Of a DNA stretch of 64,000 nucleotides, positions 35,459-43,895 are shown piece by piece. Position 1 is the stretch's first letter. Every line of letters begins with the position of its first letter. Origin of the DNA: an uncultured Cohaesibacter sp. (GTDB taxonomy: Bacteria > Pseudomonadota > Alphaproteobacteria > Rhizobiales > Cohaesibacteraceae). The notes below the pieces were generated by a model. It did no database searches. It was not told the origin of the DNA and saw only the letters and a program-made list of their open reading frames with translations. The stretch lies in assembly GCF_963676275.1 (NCBI RefSeq), contig NZ_OY781091.1:3574775-3638774 (forward strand). Reading direction: 5' to 3'. Position numbers and translations under genes: made by a program.

Positions 35459-36092
35459 CCCCTCCCCAGCCTCTCGCCCAGCCCTCCCCACAGCAAACAA
35501 CCAGTGGCTGCAACCTTCATTATTCGGAACTTTGTGCTACCGGCGCTTGTTCACCAGCCTTGCCAGACGCCCTTTTGCACCAGACGCTTGACTGCAAACA
35601 AAAAAAAGGCCGCTTTGCGCGGCCCGAAAAGTCTAAGGAGGAAACGCCCAGCAAGGGCGGCGGGAAAAATGTTCCGCAAGAAGAAGATCGCATTTACAAC
35701 CCAAAACTGTCAAGCAAGCCCGGAAGCGCCCCAATTCGCAAATGGCTGGCAAAAAGAAAAATTTTGCCCAAAAATTAATCACAAACCAACAAATAGCTGA
35801 AATTACTTATTTTTAAATGCCTCAAAAGCGACACCCCATGACAAGCAATTAATGTGCATAATATTTACGCAAGTCGTAAAAATTCGCATTTTTGCTCATT
35901 TTCGAAGCAAATCTGCCCGCCTTTCGAAAATTCGGGCATTGAAAGCCTGCCCTTTCTCATTATTTTTTCTTCACCTTGCCTTGATTTTCAGATCATTGTG
36001 ATAGCGCTATTGCCTACTTGCCACTTGACCTGAAGCCAGCAAATCTGTCGTATAGGCAGGAAAAGTTCCCCACCTCAAGGATCAAACACCTC
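35459..36092. other. Gene-free stretch with a minus-strand hairpin
   Basis: About 630 bases without a convincing gene. A hairpin GGCCGC-TTTGC-GCGGCC (35608-35624) preceded by eight A reads as a terminator on the minus strand, although no minus-strand gene lies directly upstream of it. The rest is increasingly AT-rich toward the threonine aldolase gene and should contain its promoter. A 43-codon frame from 35669 has no properly spaced ribosome site. Confidence 0.5.
35600..35624 (-). terminator. Orphan minus-strand terminator hairpin
   Basis: The six-base stem GGCCGC/GCGGCC is followed, on the minus strand, by a run of eight T. It would stop antisense transcription, or end an unrecognised minus-strand RNA from about 35,630-36,090. 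Confidence 0.55.
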
Positions 36093-37145
36093 ATGTATTT
36101 TGCTAGCGACAACTGGGCCGGAGCCTCCGACCCGATCATGAACGCCTTGATGCGTCACAAGGATGGCTATGAACCGGCTTATGGCAGTGGCAAGCTCAGC
36201 GAGTCCATCGAGCGGCGCTTTCAGGAGATTTTTGAAACGGATTGCGCCGTGTTCGTTGTCGGCACCGGAACTGCGGCCAATGCACTGGCCCTGTCTGCCC
36301 TAACGGGACCGGCGGGCACCGTTTTCTGTCACAAGGAAGCCCATATCCGGGTAGACGAATGCGGCGCTCCGGAATTTCTGACCTCAGGGGCGCGCATGTG
36401 GGGCCTTGAAGGCAAGCATGGCAAATTGAACGCGCAGGCCCTTGCGATCGGCTTTCAGGAAGTGCCCCATGGCGTGGTTCATCACGGCCAGCCAAGCGCC
36501 ATTTCGCTGACGCAGGCCACCGAAGTCGGCACCATCTACAGCGTCGAGGAAATCTCCGCATTGTCCGAACAGGCCAAGGCCAACGGACTCGCGGTGCATA
36601 TGGATGGAGCCCGCTTTGCCAATGCCCTCGTCACGCTGGGCGTAACGCCAGCAGAAATGACATGGAAAGCCGGGGTGGACGTGCTCTCCTTCGGCGCCAC
36701 GAAAAATGGCGCATGGTGCGCCGAAGCCGTCGTCTTCTTCAACAAGGATTATGCAAAAGACTTCATCTACCGCCGCAAGCGCGCCGGTCAGCTCTTCTCC
36801 AAGATGCGCTTTGCCGCAGCCCAGTTCGAAGGCTATTTCGAGCATGATCACTGGCTGAATAACGCCCGCCATTCCAACGCCATGGCGCAAAGGCTGGTCA
36901 AGGGTCTGGAAGGGCTCAGCGATAGCCGCCTGGCCTGGCCGACCGGCTCCAATGAAATTTTTGCAATCGTGCCGAAAAAATCTGCCGAGAAGGCAAAGGC
37001 AGCAGGCGCGATCTTCTATGACTGGCCAACCTTCGGCCTTGATCGCGAAGAATGCCCCAAAGAGGGCGAAGTGCTCTTGCGTCTGGTCTGCTCCTTTGCG
37101 ACCACGGCAGGCGAAGTGGACCAGTTCCTCGATTGCCTGAAATGA
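36093..37145 (+). CDS. Low-specificity L-threonine aldolase family
   Basis: A 350-residue PLP enzyme that splits L-threonine or other beta-hydroxy amino acids into glycine and an aldehyde. The PLP lysine is Lys204 in SFGATKNG and the cofactor aspartate is in HMDGARFANA near 169-178. The N-terminus (MYFASDNWAGASDPIMNAL) is typical, though many relatives have DxxT where this has DNWAG. The ATG at 36093 follows AAGGAT. A 16-bp direct repeat straddles the stop codon region and a strong terminator follows at 37197. Confidence 0.9.
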   Translation: MYFASDNWAGASDPIMNALMRHKDGYEPAYGSGKLSESIERRFQEIFETDCAVFVVGTGTAANALALSALTGPAGTVFCHKEAHIRVDECGAPEFLTSGARMWGLEGKHGKLNAQALAIGFQEVPHGVVHHGQPSAISLTQATEVGTIYSVEEISALSEQAKANGLAVHMDGARFANALVTLGVTPAEMTWKAGVDVLSFGATKNGAWCAEAVVFFNKDYAKDFIYRRKRAGQLFSKMRFAAAQFEGYFEHDHWLNNARHSNAMAQRLVKGLEGLSDSRLAWPTGSNEIFAIVPKKSAEKAKAAGAIFYDWPTFGLDREECPKEGEVLLRLVCSFATTAGEVDQFLDCLK

Positions 37146-37196
37146 AGATTGTCTGAAATGAAGACTGCCTGAAAAAGCGAGCTATTCGAAATAGAA

Positions 37197-37228
37197 AAAA
37201 GCGCTCAACCGCAAGGAAGAGCGCTTTT
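37197..37228 (+). terminator. Terminator after threonine aldolase
   Basis: AAAAGCGCTC and GAGCGCTTTT form a perfect 10-bp stem around a 12-base loop, with A- and T-runs built in, so it may work in both directions. Confidence 0.8.
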
Positions 37229-37240
37229 CTGTGAGAGAGT

Positions 37241-37281
37241 GGTTGCCGGAAGCGGCAAAGACGGCACCTCTTCCGACAACC
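37241..37281 (-). terminator. Hairpin downstream of hsp20
   Basis: Arms GGTTGCCGGAAG and CTTCCGACAACC pair over 12 bases with one wobble. It lies about 90 bases after the hsp20 stop on the minus strand and lacks a long T-run. Confidence 0.4.
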
Positions 37282-37369
37282 CTTCTTGGGATGAAGAAGC
37301 GTGCGGGCCTATTTTGAGGCCAGCTGTCGCGCCCGGCCTTTCAGGGTCGGGCTGCGATCTGTCGGAAAA

Positions 37370-37843
37370 TCAGTGGGTAGCGCCCTCAATCACCCTCGGA
37401 TCTGTCTCCTTGCCAGAGGAGCGGATCTCGATCTGGCGCGGTTTCATGGCTTCGGGGATTTCGCGCTTGAGGTCGATATGGAGCAGACCATGTTCCATGC
37501 TTGCCCCTTCAACCTGCATATAGTCGGCGAGCTGGAACTGACGTTCGAAGGCACGCGAAGCAATGCCGCGGTGCAGATAGTCTTTTTCCTGTTCGCTTTC
37601 TTCCACGACTTTCTCACCGGTTACCTTGAGGCTATTCTCTTTCACTTCGATGGAAAGATCCTTCTCGGCAAAACCGGCAACGGCCATCGAGATACGATAG
37701 GAATTCTCGGCCAGACGTTCGATATTGTAAGGTGGATAGGACTGGGCGCTACTGTCCGGACCCGTTACGGTGTCCAGCATGGAGAAGAGCTTGTCAAAGC
37801 CGACAGTAGAGCGATAAAGCGGAGTGAGATCGTAGTGACGCAT
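37370..37843 (-). CDS. Small heat-shock protein (Hsp20/IbpA type)
   Basis: A 157-residue ATP-independent chaperone. The alpha-crystallin domain spans about residues 38-130, with YNIERLAENSYRISMAVAGF, LKVTGEK and the final strands ending GLLHIDLKREIPEAMKPRQIEI, where the I-x-I-like tail motif would sit. Members hold unfolding proteins for refolding. The ATG at 37843 has a perfect AGGAGG upstream. The frame continues upstream without support. The 5' leader contains a CCCTTCC/GGAAGGG hairpin (37891-37918). Confidence 0.92.
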   Translation of the reverse strand: MRHYDLTPLYRSTVGFDKLFSMLDTVTGPDSSAQSYPPYNIERLAENSYRISMAVAGFAEKDLSIEVKENSLKVTGEKVVEESEQEKDYLHRGIASRAFERQFQLADYMQVEGASMEHGLLHIDLKREIPEAMKPRQIEIRSSGKETDPRVIEGATH

Positions 37844-37890
37844 GATAGAGTCCTCCTTTTGAGCGACAAAAATTGCGTTCGTTAACCTAC

Positions 37891-37918
37891 CCCTTCCCCC
37901 GTTCTGTGGCAGGAAGGG
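37891..37918 (-). promoter_or_regulatory. Hairpin in the hsp20 leader
   Basis: CCCTTCC and GGAAGGG form a 7-bp stem about 50 bases upstream of the hsp20 start. It does not mask the ribosome site as drawn and lacks a recognisable ROSE signature, so a thermometer role is only possible. Confidence 0.3.
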
Positions 37919-38169
37919 AATGAAGCCGGAGCCGCATTGGCCTCCGACATTAAATGATATGGAAATGCCCGCCGAGCATTTCAAGACCCTCAAATCATTT
38001 TCCATGAATGGCGGAAACATGCCATTTCAGAGCCTTGCCACATCCTCGCCTTGTTGCTGAACCCGATATGAACGAGCCTTTCCGAATGGGTTCATGATGC
38101 CTCTGCTAGCCTATCCTCACAACAATACGGCAAAGCCCGAACCAAACAGAATCAAGGAAAGGCAAGACA

Positions 38170-38886
38170 ATGAAACTGACAGCAATCGCACTTCCCATAT
38201 TGGTCGCATTTACCGTTTACCAACCAGCGCAGGCTCAGGACTATGGACGCAGTTATGGACGGGATTACACGCCATATTACGGGCAGGACTATGGACGGAG
38301 CCATTGGCAGGATTCAAACCGCTATTATCAGGTCTATCAGTCCGGTTACTACACCCAGCCTCCCCTCGGGCGTGATCTGAACAAAAAGGCGGAAAAGCCG
38401 CAGAGCACCAGAGAAGTTACCCGCCAAAAGAGCGTCGAGCGAAAGGTGATCCGCAACGAAAGCGGCAAGAAAACCGTAATTCAGAAAACCGTCACCCAGC
38501 GCAAGGTCGTCAAGAAAACCGTCATCGAGCCACCAAAGCAGCGGGCGCTTTCCAGTCATGAACTGATCCGGATTGCAGAGAGAAACGGCTATCGGGACAT
38601 TCGTGATTTCTCCCAGCGCGGCAAGATCGCCTCTATGAAGGCGCGTGATCGCTACGGTCGGCTCTATAGCCTTGAAATCAATGCCTATACGGGCAGTTTT
38701 GTGAAACAGACCGCCCTTTCCCGCAGAGACGAACATCGCAATTGGGGTGGATATCACCGGAGCGCAGACCGCTATTATGGTGGATATGAACGCAGCTATA
38801 ACCGTCCCATGGACAATAGTGGCGTTTCCTTCATCCTGCAGCTGAACAGCCTGCTTCAGATAGGTCAGGGCCGCTGGTCTTACTGA
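38170..38886 (+). CDS. Secreted Tyr/Arg-rich protein of unknown function
   Basis: A 238-residue exported protein I do not recognise. Residues 1-22 are a signal peptide (ending QPAQAQD). Residues about 23-60 are low-complexity with repeated DYGRSYGRDY-like units. Residues 75-125 are strongly basic with VxRKVI/VVKKTV repeats. Residues 128-180 (SSHELIRIAERNGYRDIRDFSQRG..YSLEINAYTG) resemble a PepSY-like or BON-free small domain often found in rhizobial envelope proteins. Another Tyr-rich patch follows (YHRSADRYYGGYERSY). The AAGGAAAGG ribosome site is clear and a terminator follows. Confidence 0.75.
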   Translation: MKLTAIALPILVAFTVYQPAQAQDYGRSYGRDYTPYYGQDYGRSHWQDSNRYYQVYQSGYYTQPPLGRDLNKKAEKPQSTREVTRQKSVERKVIRNESGKKTVIQKTVTQRKVVKKTVIEPPKQRALSSHELIRIAERNGYRDIRDFSQRGKIASMKARDRYGRLYSLEINAYTGSFVKQTALSRRDEHRNWGGYHRSADRYYGGYERSYNRPMDNSGVSFILQLNSLLQIGQGRWSY

Positions 38887-38928
38887 GCAGCCACCATTTC
38901 CTGCTGAAACGCGATATTTCAGCCCTGC

Positions 38929-38965
38929 AGCCTGTGGCCCTCCCCCCAAGGGTCACAGGCTTTTT
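38929..38965 (+). terminator. Terminator after the Tyr-rich protein gene
   Basis: AGCCTGTGGCCCT and AGGGTCACAGGCT pair over 13 bases with one mismatch around a C-rich loop, followed by TTTTT. Confidence 0.85.
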
Positions 38966-39097
38966 CATGGCCGCTTGCGCCCTGTTTTTCCCATAAGTTG
39001 CTGTTAGCCGTGAAAAAGCCCGATATAGGCAATTTTCCCCTCCCATCCGCAGCACTTTTCGCTAAACTGCACGCAAAAAGGCTTCCGAGGGGCAGAT

Positions 39098-40084
39098 ATG
39101 CATTTGAATCATCTTGATAAATATCCCGATCTGGCAGATGGAATCTGCCATGGCATGACATGCTGGGATAATCGGCAAGTGCGCGTTGCCCGTTGGCCTG
39201 CCCTTTCCTCTGCCCCCAAGGGCACCATCTGCCTGCTGCATGGCCGGGCTGAATTCATTGAGAAATATTACGAAGTGATCCGCGAATTGCGCCAGCGTGG
39301 CTTTGCTGTGGCCACAATGGATTGGCGCGGACAAGGCCTTTCGGACCGACAGGCGGGGCATCCACTGAAAGGAGACGTGCGGCACTTCTCAGATTATGGC
39401 AAAGATCTCATCCAGTTCATTCGCGAGATCATTCTGCCTGATTGCCCGCCCCCCTGCTTTGCCCTGACCCATTCCATGGGTGGCCTCATTCTTCTTTCCA
39501 ATCTGCCGCAAATGCGAATCAAGATCGATCGGGCCGTGTTATGTGCGCCCCTGATTGCGCTTTCAACCAGCCGATACAGCTTTCTGGGCCACACGCCAAG
39601 CCAGTCTGGCATCCGCAAGCTGACAGCTCTGATGCGCTATCTGGGGCAAGGCGAGCGCTACGCGCCGGGGGTTTCCCGCACGCCCTTCGACAGACAGGGC
39701 TTTTACAACAACCATGTCACGTCCGACGGACCGCGCTATGACAGAAACCGCCAGTTTATGATCGATTATCCCGATCTGGCAATCGCCGGCCCGACCATTC
39801 GCTGGCTGCATGAAAATTGCAAGGCGATGGAGCGGCTGCATTCCAGCGATTTCCAGTCATCCATTTACACGCCCACCCTGATTGTCACGGCAGGCAATGA
39901 CGAAGTCGTTGATTCAAAAGCAGCCGAACTCTTCGCTCTGACAACACGCGCCGCAGGCGCGGTTTGCATAGCTGGCAGCAGGCATGAAATCATGATGGAA
40001 CGCGAGATCATACGCGAACAATTCTGGGCGGCCTTTGACAGCTTCATTCCCGGAGAGAATGCCCTGCAACCAAGCGGCAATTGA
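39098..40084 (+). CDS. Alpha/beta hydrolase (lysophospholipase/monoacylglycerol lipase-like)
   Basis: A 328-residue serine hydrolase similar to PldB. LHGRAEFIEKYYEVIRELRQRGFAVATMDWRGQGLS is at residues about 47-82, with the lysophospholipase-type DxRGxGxS. The nucleophile elbow THSMGG is near 126. The acid is likely Asp in TAGNDEVVD near 270 and the His in GSRHEIMME near 293. No signal peptide is visible. AGGGG precedes the ATG. The convergent HisN-like gene begins 64 bases after the stop. Confidence 0.88.
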   Translation: MHLNHLDKYPDLADGICHGMTCWDNRQVRVARWPALSSAPKGTICLLHGRAEFIEKYYEVIRELRQRGFAVATMDWRGQGLSDRQAGHPLKGDVRHFSDYGKDLIQFIREIILPDCPPPCFALTHSMGGLILLSNLPQMRIKIDRAVLCAPLIALSTSRYSFLGHTPSQSGIRKLTALMRYLGQGERYAPGVSRTPFDRQGFYNNHVTSDGPRYDRNRQFMIDYPDLAIAGPTIRWLHENCKAMERLHSSDFQSSIYTPTLIVTAGNDEVVDSKAAELFALTTRAAGAVCIAGSRHEIMMEREIIREQFWAAFDSFIPGENALQPSGN

Positions 40085-40148
40085 GATCAGATCAACCCCG
40101 ACCAGATGAGGGCCGAACCGAGCCGCCGCCCCCATCCAAGAGTGTCGA

Positions 40149-40955
40149 TCAGCTCCGACCCGACAACAGATCCAGCACCGACTGATGCAGATCCGGGTCA
40201 CCAGTGGCCACCACCTGCCCACCGTCAAAAGCAGAATTGCCCTGCCAGTTGGTGACGACGCCGCCCGCACCTTCAATCAGCGGAATAAGCGGCGCAATAT
40301 CCACCGGCTTCAATCCAGCCTCGATCACCAGATCCACCATCCCGATCGCCAGCATGCAATAGGCATAGCAATCCACACCATAGCGTGACAGGCGAACCTT
40401 CTGCTCCACCTTGCGAAAGGCGGCCAGCTCATCGGGGGCAAAAATGTCCGGAGCCGTCGTGAAAAGGGTCGCTTCGCCAAGGGCACTGCATTTGCGGCTG
40501 CTGACGCTGCGCTCCCCATCCGGCCCTTGATAGAAAGCCTTTTTGCCATCGCCGAAGAACCGCTCTTTGGTGAAGGGCTGGCTCATCATGCCAAGGCTCT
40601 GCCCGCCCTGATGGCGATAGCCGATCAGCGTCCCCCAGGTCGGCAATCCGGCAATGAAGGCCCGCGTTCCGTCAATTGGATCCAGCACCCAGAGACCATC
40701 GGCATCCAGATCCTTGCCCTCGAATTCCTCGCCCAGAATGCCATGGCCGGGAAATTGCTCCTGAATGAGCCCGCGCATTTTCAGTTCGGCCTGCTTGTCC
40801 GCATCGGTAACCGGATCAAAGCCCCCTTCGAGTTTATTCTCTATCTCGATGGCCTTGCGAAACAGCGGCATGACCGTTTCTCCCGCCAAATCGGCCAGTT
40901 GGTGCAGAAAATCGAAATCCGGTGTGCGATCAGGGGTCATTTGAAATGCTTTCAT
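40149..40955 (-). CDS. Inositol monophosphatase family, probably histidinol-phosphatase
   Basis: A 268-residue metal-dependent phosphatase. Metal-site motifs are DPVTDADK near residue 47, GEEF near 75, the family signature LDPIDGTRAFI near 88 and DIAPLIPLIEGAGG near 220. The DGTRAFI variant, with GLPTWGTLI after it, is typical of HisN-type histidinol phosphatases; inositol phosphatases usually read DGTTNF. The ATG at 40955 (MKAFQM) was preferred over 40940. It is not near other his genes. Confidence 0.85.
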   Translation of the reverse strand: MKAFQMTPDRTPDFDFLHQLADLAGETVMPLFRKAIEIENKLEGGFDPVTDADKQAELKMRGLIQEQFPGHGILGEEFEGKDLDADGLWVLDPIDGTRAFIAGLPTWGTLIGYRHQGGQSLGMMSQPFTKERFFGDGKKAFYQGPDGERSVSSRKCSALGEATLFTTAPDIFAPDELAAFRKVEQKVRLSRYGVDCYAYCMLAIGMVDLVIEAGLKPVDIAPLIPLIEGAGGVVTNWQGNSAFDGGQVVATGDPDLHQSVLDLLSGRS

Positions 40956-41163
40956 CACTATTTCTGCTCGCCCCGAAAAGAGGCACGAGCACCGACGGTT
41001 CGGGATCAGACGAAACCGAAGCTCAATATAAGACAGAGATGCTGTTATTCTCCGTCTCTGATCATCATGATTTGTAGCCAATGGGATAGCGCCGGGCAAT
41101 GCAATAAAGACGCATCAGAACCAAAGAACAGCCATCAAAGCCAAGAATGCCAAAGGCAAGAGC

Positions 41164-42384
41164 CTACGGGCGAGCGCTCCAGGCGAAATCATCCACCCGA
41201 TATTTCGGTGCATTTCCTGCGCTCGAGAGCTGGTCTTCACCAGAGGATCCCTCTGCAAAGGACAATGTGAAAAGGGTAGGATTGATCAGCTCGTCAGAAT
41301 CAAGCGGCGGTTTGCGCAGCACATAGATATCGCGCCGTGCCCCGAGCCCTTCACGCAGGGCCGTTTCATCTGCCTTGGCCAGATTCTTCGGCAACACATC
41401 TTCATCCACCGACTGGGACAGGACCCGAATGACCAGCTTCTCGACATAGAAGGCCAGTTTGCGTCGTCCGGCGGCGGTGAAGCGAATGGCATTCTTGAGC
41501 CGCAGCCTCACATCCTGACCGGTCAGATCCGGTCCGCGGAAGGAGAAGTTGCCCTCTTCATCGGAAAAGGCATCCCAGATATCAATAAATTCCTCATCAC
41601 GCTCGGTCAGGCGGCTTGAAACCAGATCATTGAGATAGCGCATGTCTGCGGCGAGTGGCTCGCTGCCAACAGGGGGCAACCCCACCCAGAAAACCGGCTT
41701 GTCCTGTTTGGCAAAAGCCAGACGCACCCTGTCAATCTCACGCTGATAGGCCCGCGCCCATTCATCGGTACGAAATTCATAGGCGGGCGTTATCTCGTTA
41801 CCCTCCGCATCCTTTTGCGCGGGCATTTCCCGACGGTCATTAAGCCCGACCATCACCACCGCAAAATTGAAAGGATGGGCTGCAAAATAATCCTCGGCAT
41901 CGCTCAGAGGATTGTTTTTGGCGTGATAGACAAGCCCGCTGTTGGGCTTGGAATGGATTTCCACCTTGACGTCGGAAACATTGGCAAAGGCATCCTGAAG
42001 CCCCCAGGCGATATCCTGAGAAAATTCATCGCCAAAGACGGCGATGACAGAAGCGTCTGGATCCTTTGTCACGGTTTTGATGACGGGCTCGGAAGGTGCC
42101 TTCTTAACCGTTTTCTGACTGGAAGCATCCGGCTTTGCCTCCTTCTTCGGCGTCCGGCGTTTGAACAACAGCTCAAAGAATCCCAGCGCCACTTCATATC
42201 GACCATCATCCGGGTGCACCTGCCGCTGGGAGGACTGGCCGCCAGAAAGACCGGCCAGAGGGCTTGTGGATGCAGCCATTGCAGGATCGGTCAGAACAGA
42301 CTGCAAGAGAAAACCGGCCGCCGTCAGAAGACACACCAGTCCATAGAGGCGAACAGGCACGCTTTTTCTCGTCCGAAGGCTCAT
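41164..42384 (-). CDS. DUF459/SGNH-fold exported protein
   Basis: A 406-residue protein with an N-terminal signal or anchor (GLVCLLTAAGFLLQSVLTD, about residues 14-32). A Lys/Pro-rich linker (about 70-105) precedes a SGNH-like domain. Block I reads VFGDEFSQDIAWGL, where a catalytic GDS serine would be expected but Glu is present. Block III is GLNDRR near 190 and Block V reads DIWDAF without the usual His. It may therefore bind rather than cleave glycans or esters. It lies just downstream of the lytic transglycosylase gene on the same strand. The ATG at 42384 follows GGAGA. Confidence 0.8.
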   Translation of the reverse strand: MSLRTRKSVPVRLYGLVCLLTAAGFLLQSVLTDPAMAASTSPLAGLSGGQSSQRQVHPDDGRYEVALGFFELLFKRRTPKKEAKPDASSQKTVKKAPSEPVIKTVTKDPDASVIAVFGDEFSQDIAWGLQDAFANVSDVKVEIHSKPNSGLVYHAKNNPLSDAEDYFAAHPFNFAVVMVGLNDRREMPAQKDAEGNEITPAYEFRTDEWARAYQREIDRVRLAFAKQDKPVFWVGLPPVGSEPLAADMRYLNDLVSSRLTERDEEFIDIWDAFSDEEGNFSFRGPDLTGQDVRLRLKNAIRFTAAGRRKLAFYVEKLVIRVLSQSVDEDVLPKNLAKADETALREGLGARRDIYVLRKPPLDSDELINPTLFTLSFAEGSSGEDQLSSAGNAPKYRVDDFAWSARP

Positions 42385-42441
42385 CTTCTTGTCTCCATGC
42401 ATGTCTTACAGCCGCTCCGATCCAATTCCTGAAGGACAGCT

Positions 42442-43653
42442 CTAGCCTCTCTTGCGCAGGGCTTCAAGCAAATCGCCACTGGCAAATCCGTCTGGCACCA
42501 GTCCAGACTTTTTCTGCCAATGCCGAATGGCGGCGCGCGACTTGGAACCCAGCCGACCATCGACGCCACCTGTATCATATCCAAGGCGATTGAGGATAGT
42601 CTGCACCTCCTCGCGTTCACTCCTTGTCAGCATTCTGTCAGACCTTGGCCATTCATGGGCAAAGCCGCCACCACCGCGAATCCGGTCGGCCAGATGGCCA
42701 ATCGCCAATGCATAGGAGGTGGCATTGTTGTAGCGCTTGATGACGGAGAAATTCTTCAGGATAAGGAATGCCGGGCCGCGATATCCCGCAGGCATGATCA
42801 ACTGCGCCCGATCATCGGGGCGCGGGAAGGAGCGCCCGTGAACCCGCTTTGCACCAAGCGCCTGCCAGTCCGCCAGCGTCTTGGTAACATTGCCATCAGC
42901 CAGTTCGAAGGCAAAATTGCCCGGTAGCGTAACCTCATAGCCCCAGGTCTTGCCACTTTCCCAGCCAGCTTCCTTGAGCAGATTGGCGCTGGAGGCCAGA
43001 GCATCAGGAATCGAATTCCAGATATCGCGATGGCCATCGCCATCGAAATCCACAGCCTTGGAAAGGAAGGTGGTGGGAATGAATTGAGTATGCCCCATGG
43101 CTCCGGCCCATGACCCGACCATCCCGGAAGGCGTGATGTCTCCATTCTGCAAGATCTTGAGCGCAGCAATCAGCTGTGTACGGCCAAATTCGCCCCGCTG
43201 CGGGTCCGCATAGGCCAGCATCGCCAGCGACTGGATCGTCGGTTTGATCAGTGCCTTGTTGCTGAAAATGGAACCATAGGCGGTCTCCATGCCCCAGATG
43301 GCGAGAAGGACGTGCCGGTCAACCCCGTAGCTCTGCTCCAGCTTTGCCAACAGGGAAGCATATTTGCGCCGCATTTCCTGACCATTCTTGATGCGCAGAT
43401 CGCTGACCGCGCCATCCATATAGGACCATATGGGCTTGACGAATTCGGGCTGATTGGTCGCCCGCTTGATCACGGAACTGTCAAACTGCGCCCCGGCAAA
43501 AGCGGCATTGTAGGTTTGCGCAGTTATGCCCTGAGCCCGAGCGGTGGGCCAGAAAGACCGGATCCAGTCCTGAAACCCCTGGGCCGTTTGTGCACTGGCC
43601 TCGGCACAGAAGAGTGCAAACAACACAAAACCCGTAGCAACCAACCCCTTCAT
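42442..43653 (-). CDS. Lytic murein transglycosylase (MltB family)
   Basis: A 403-residue exported enzyme that cuts peptidoglycan between MurNAc and GlcNAc with 1,6-anhydro ring formation. A signal peptide spans about residues 1-22 (GLVATGFVLFALFCAEASAQ). The catalytic Glu is in LLAIWGMETAYGS near 125, and GAMGHTQFIPTTFL near 185 is the family motif. The C-terminal 60 residues are a peptidoglycan-binding type 1 domain (VQTILNRLGYDTGGVDGRLGSKSRAAIRHWQKKSGL). The start is uncertain: 43653 gives a clean signal peptide, while 43695 adds 14 residues. It is probably cotranscribed with the DUF459 gene. Confidence 0.88.
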   Translation of the reverse strand: MKGLVATGFVLFALFCAEASAQTAQGFQDWIRSFWPTARAQGITAQTYNAAFAGAQFDSSVIKRATNQPEFVKPIWSYMDGAVSDLRIKNGQEMRRKYASLLAKLEQSYGVDRHVLLAIWGMETAYGSIFSNKALIKPTIQSLAMLAYADPQRGEFGRTQLIAALKILQNGDITPSGMVGSWAGAMGHTQFIPTTFLSKAVDFDGDGHRDIWNSIPDALASSANLLKEAGWESGKTWGYEVTLPGNFAFELADGNVTKTLADWQALGAKRVHGRSFPRPDDRAQLIMPAGYRGPAFLILKNFSVIKRYNNATSYALAIGHLADRIRGGGGFAHEWPRSDRMLTRSEREEVQTILNRLGYDTGGVDGRLGSKSRAAIRHWQKKSGLVPDGFASGDLLEALRKRG

Positions 43654-43895
43654 GGAGCTATAGCTGATTGATCTTGACCATTTTCCTATTGGCATAAACA
43701 AATCCCGATCTCGCAAATAAAGAGCAGCAGTGAATCACTATGCAACCCAATTATGGCCAAGATAGTAACAGTTCACCATCCAAATTCATTCTCCCTATTT
43801 GCATAATTGGAGAATTTCTGGTTTGAATGAAGCGGTACTTATTCTTCAAACCTAGCAATTTTGATAGACAAATTAACTTATCGGAGCACAAGCAA

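Noticed and set aside
35504-35800. Possible 98-codon basic protein
   Set aside because: It runs through the orphan terminator hairpin, has no spaced ribosome site and a biased, low-information composition.
37844-37930. ROSE-type RNA thermometer in the hsp20 leader
   Set aside because: There is a hairpin, but I could not find the conserved ROSE sequence pairing with the ribosome site; left as a weak hairpin only.
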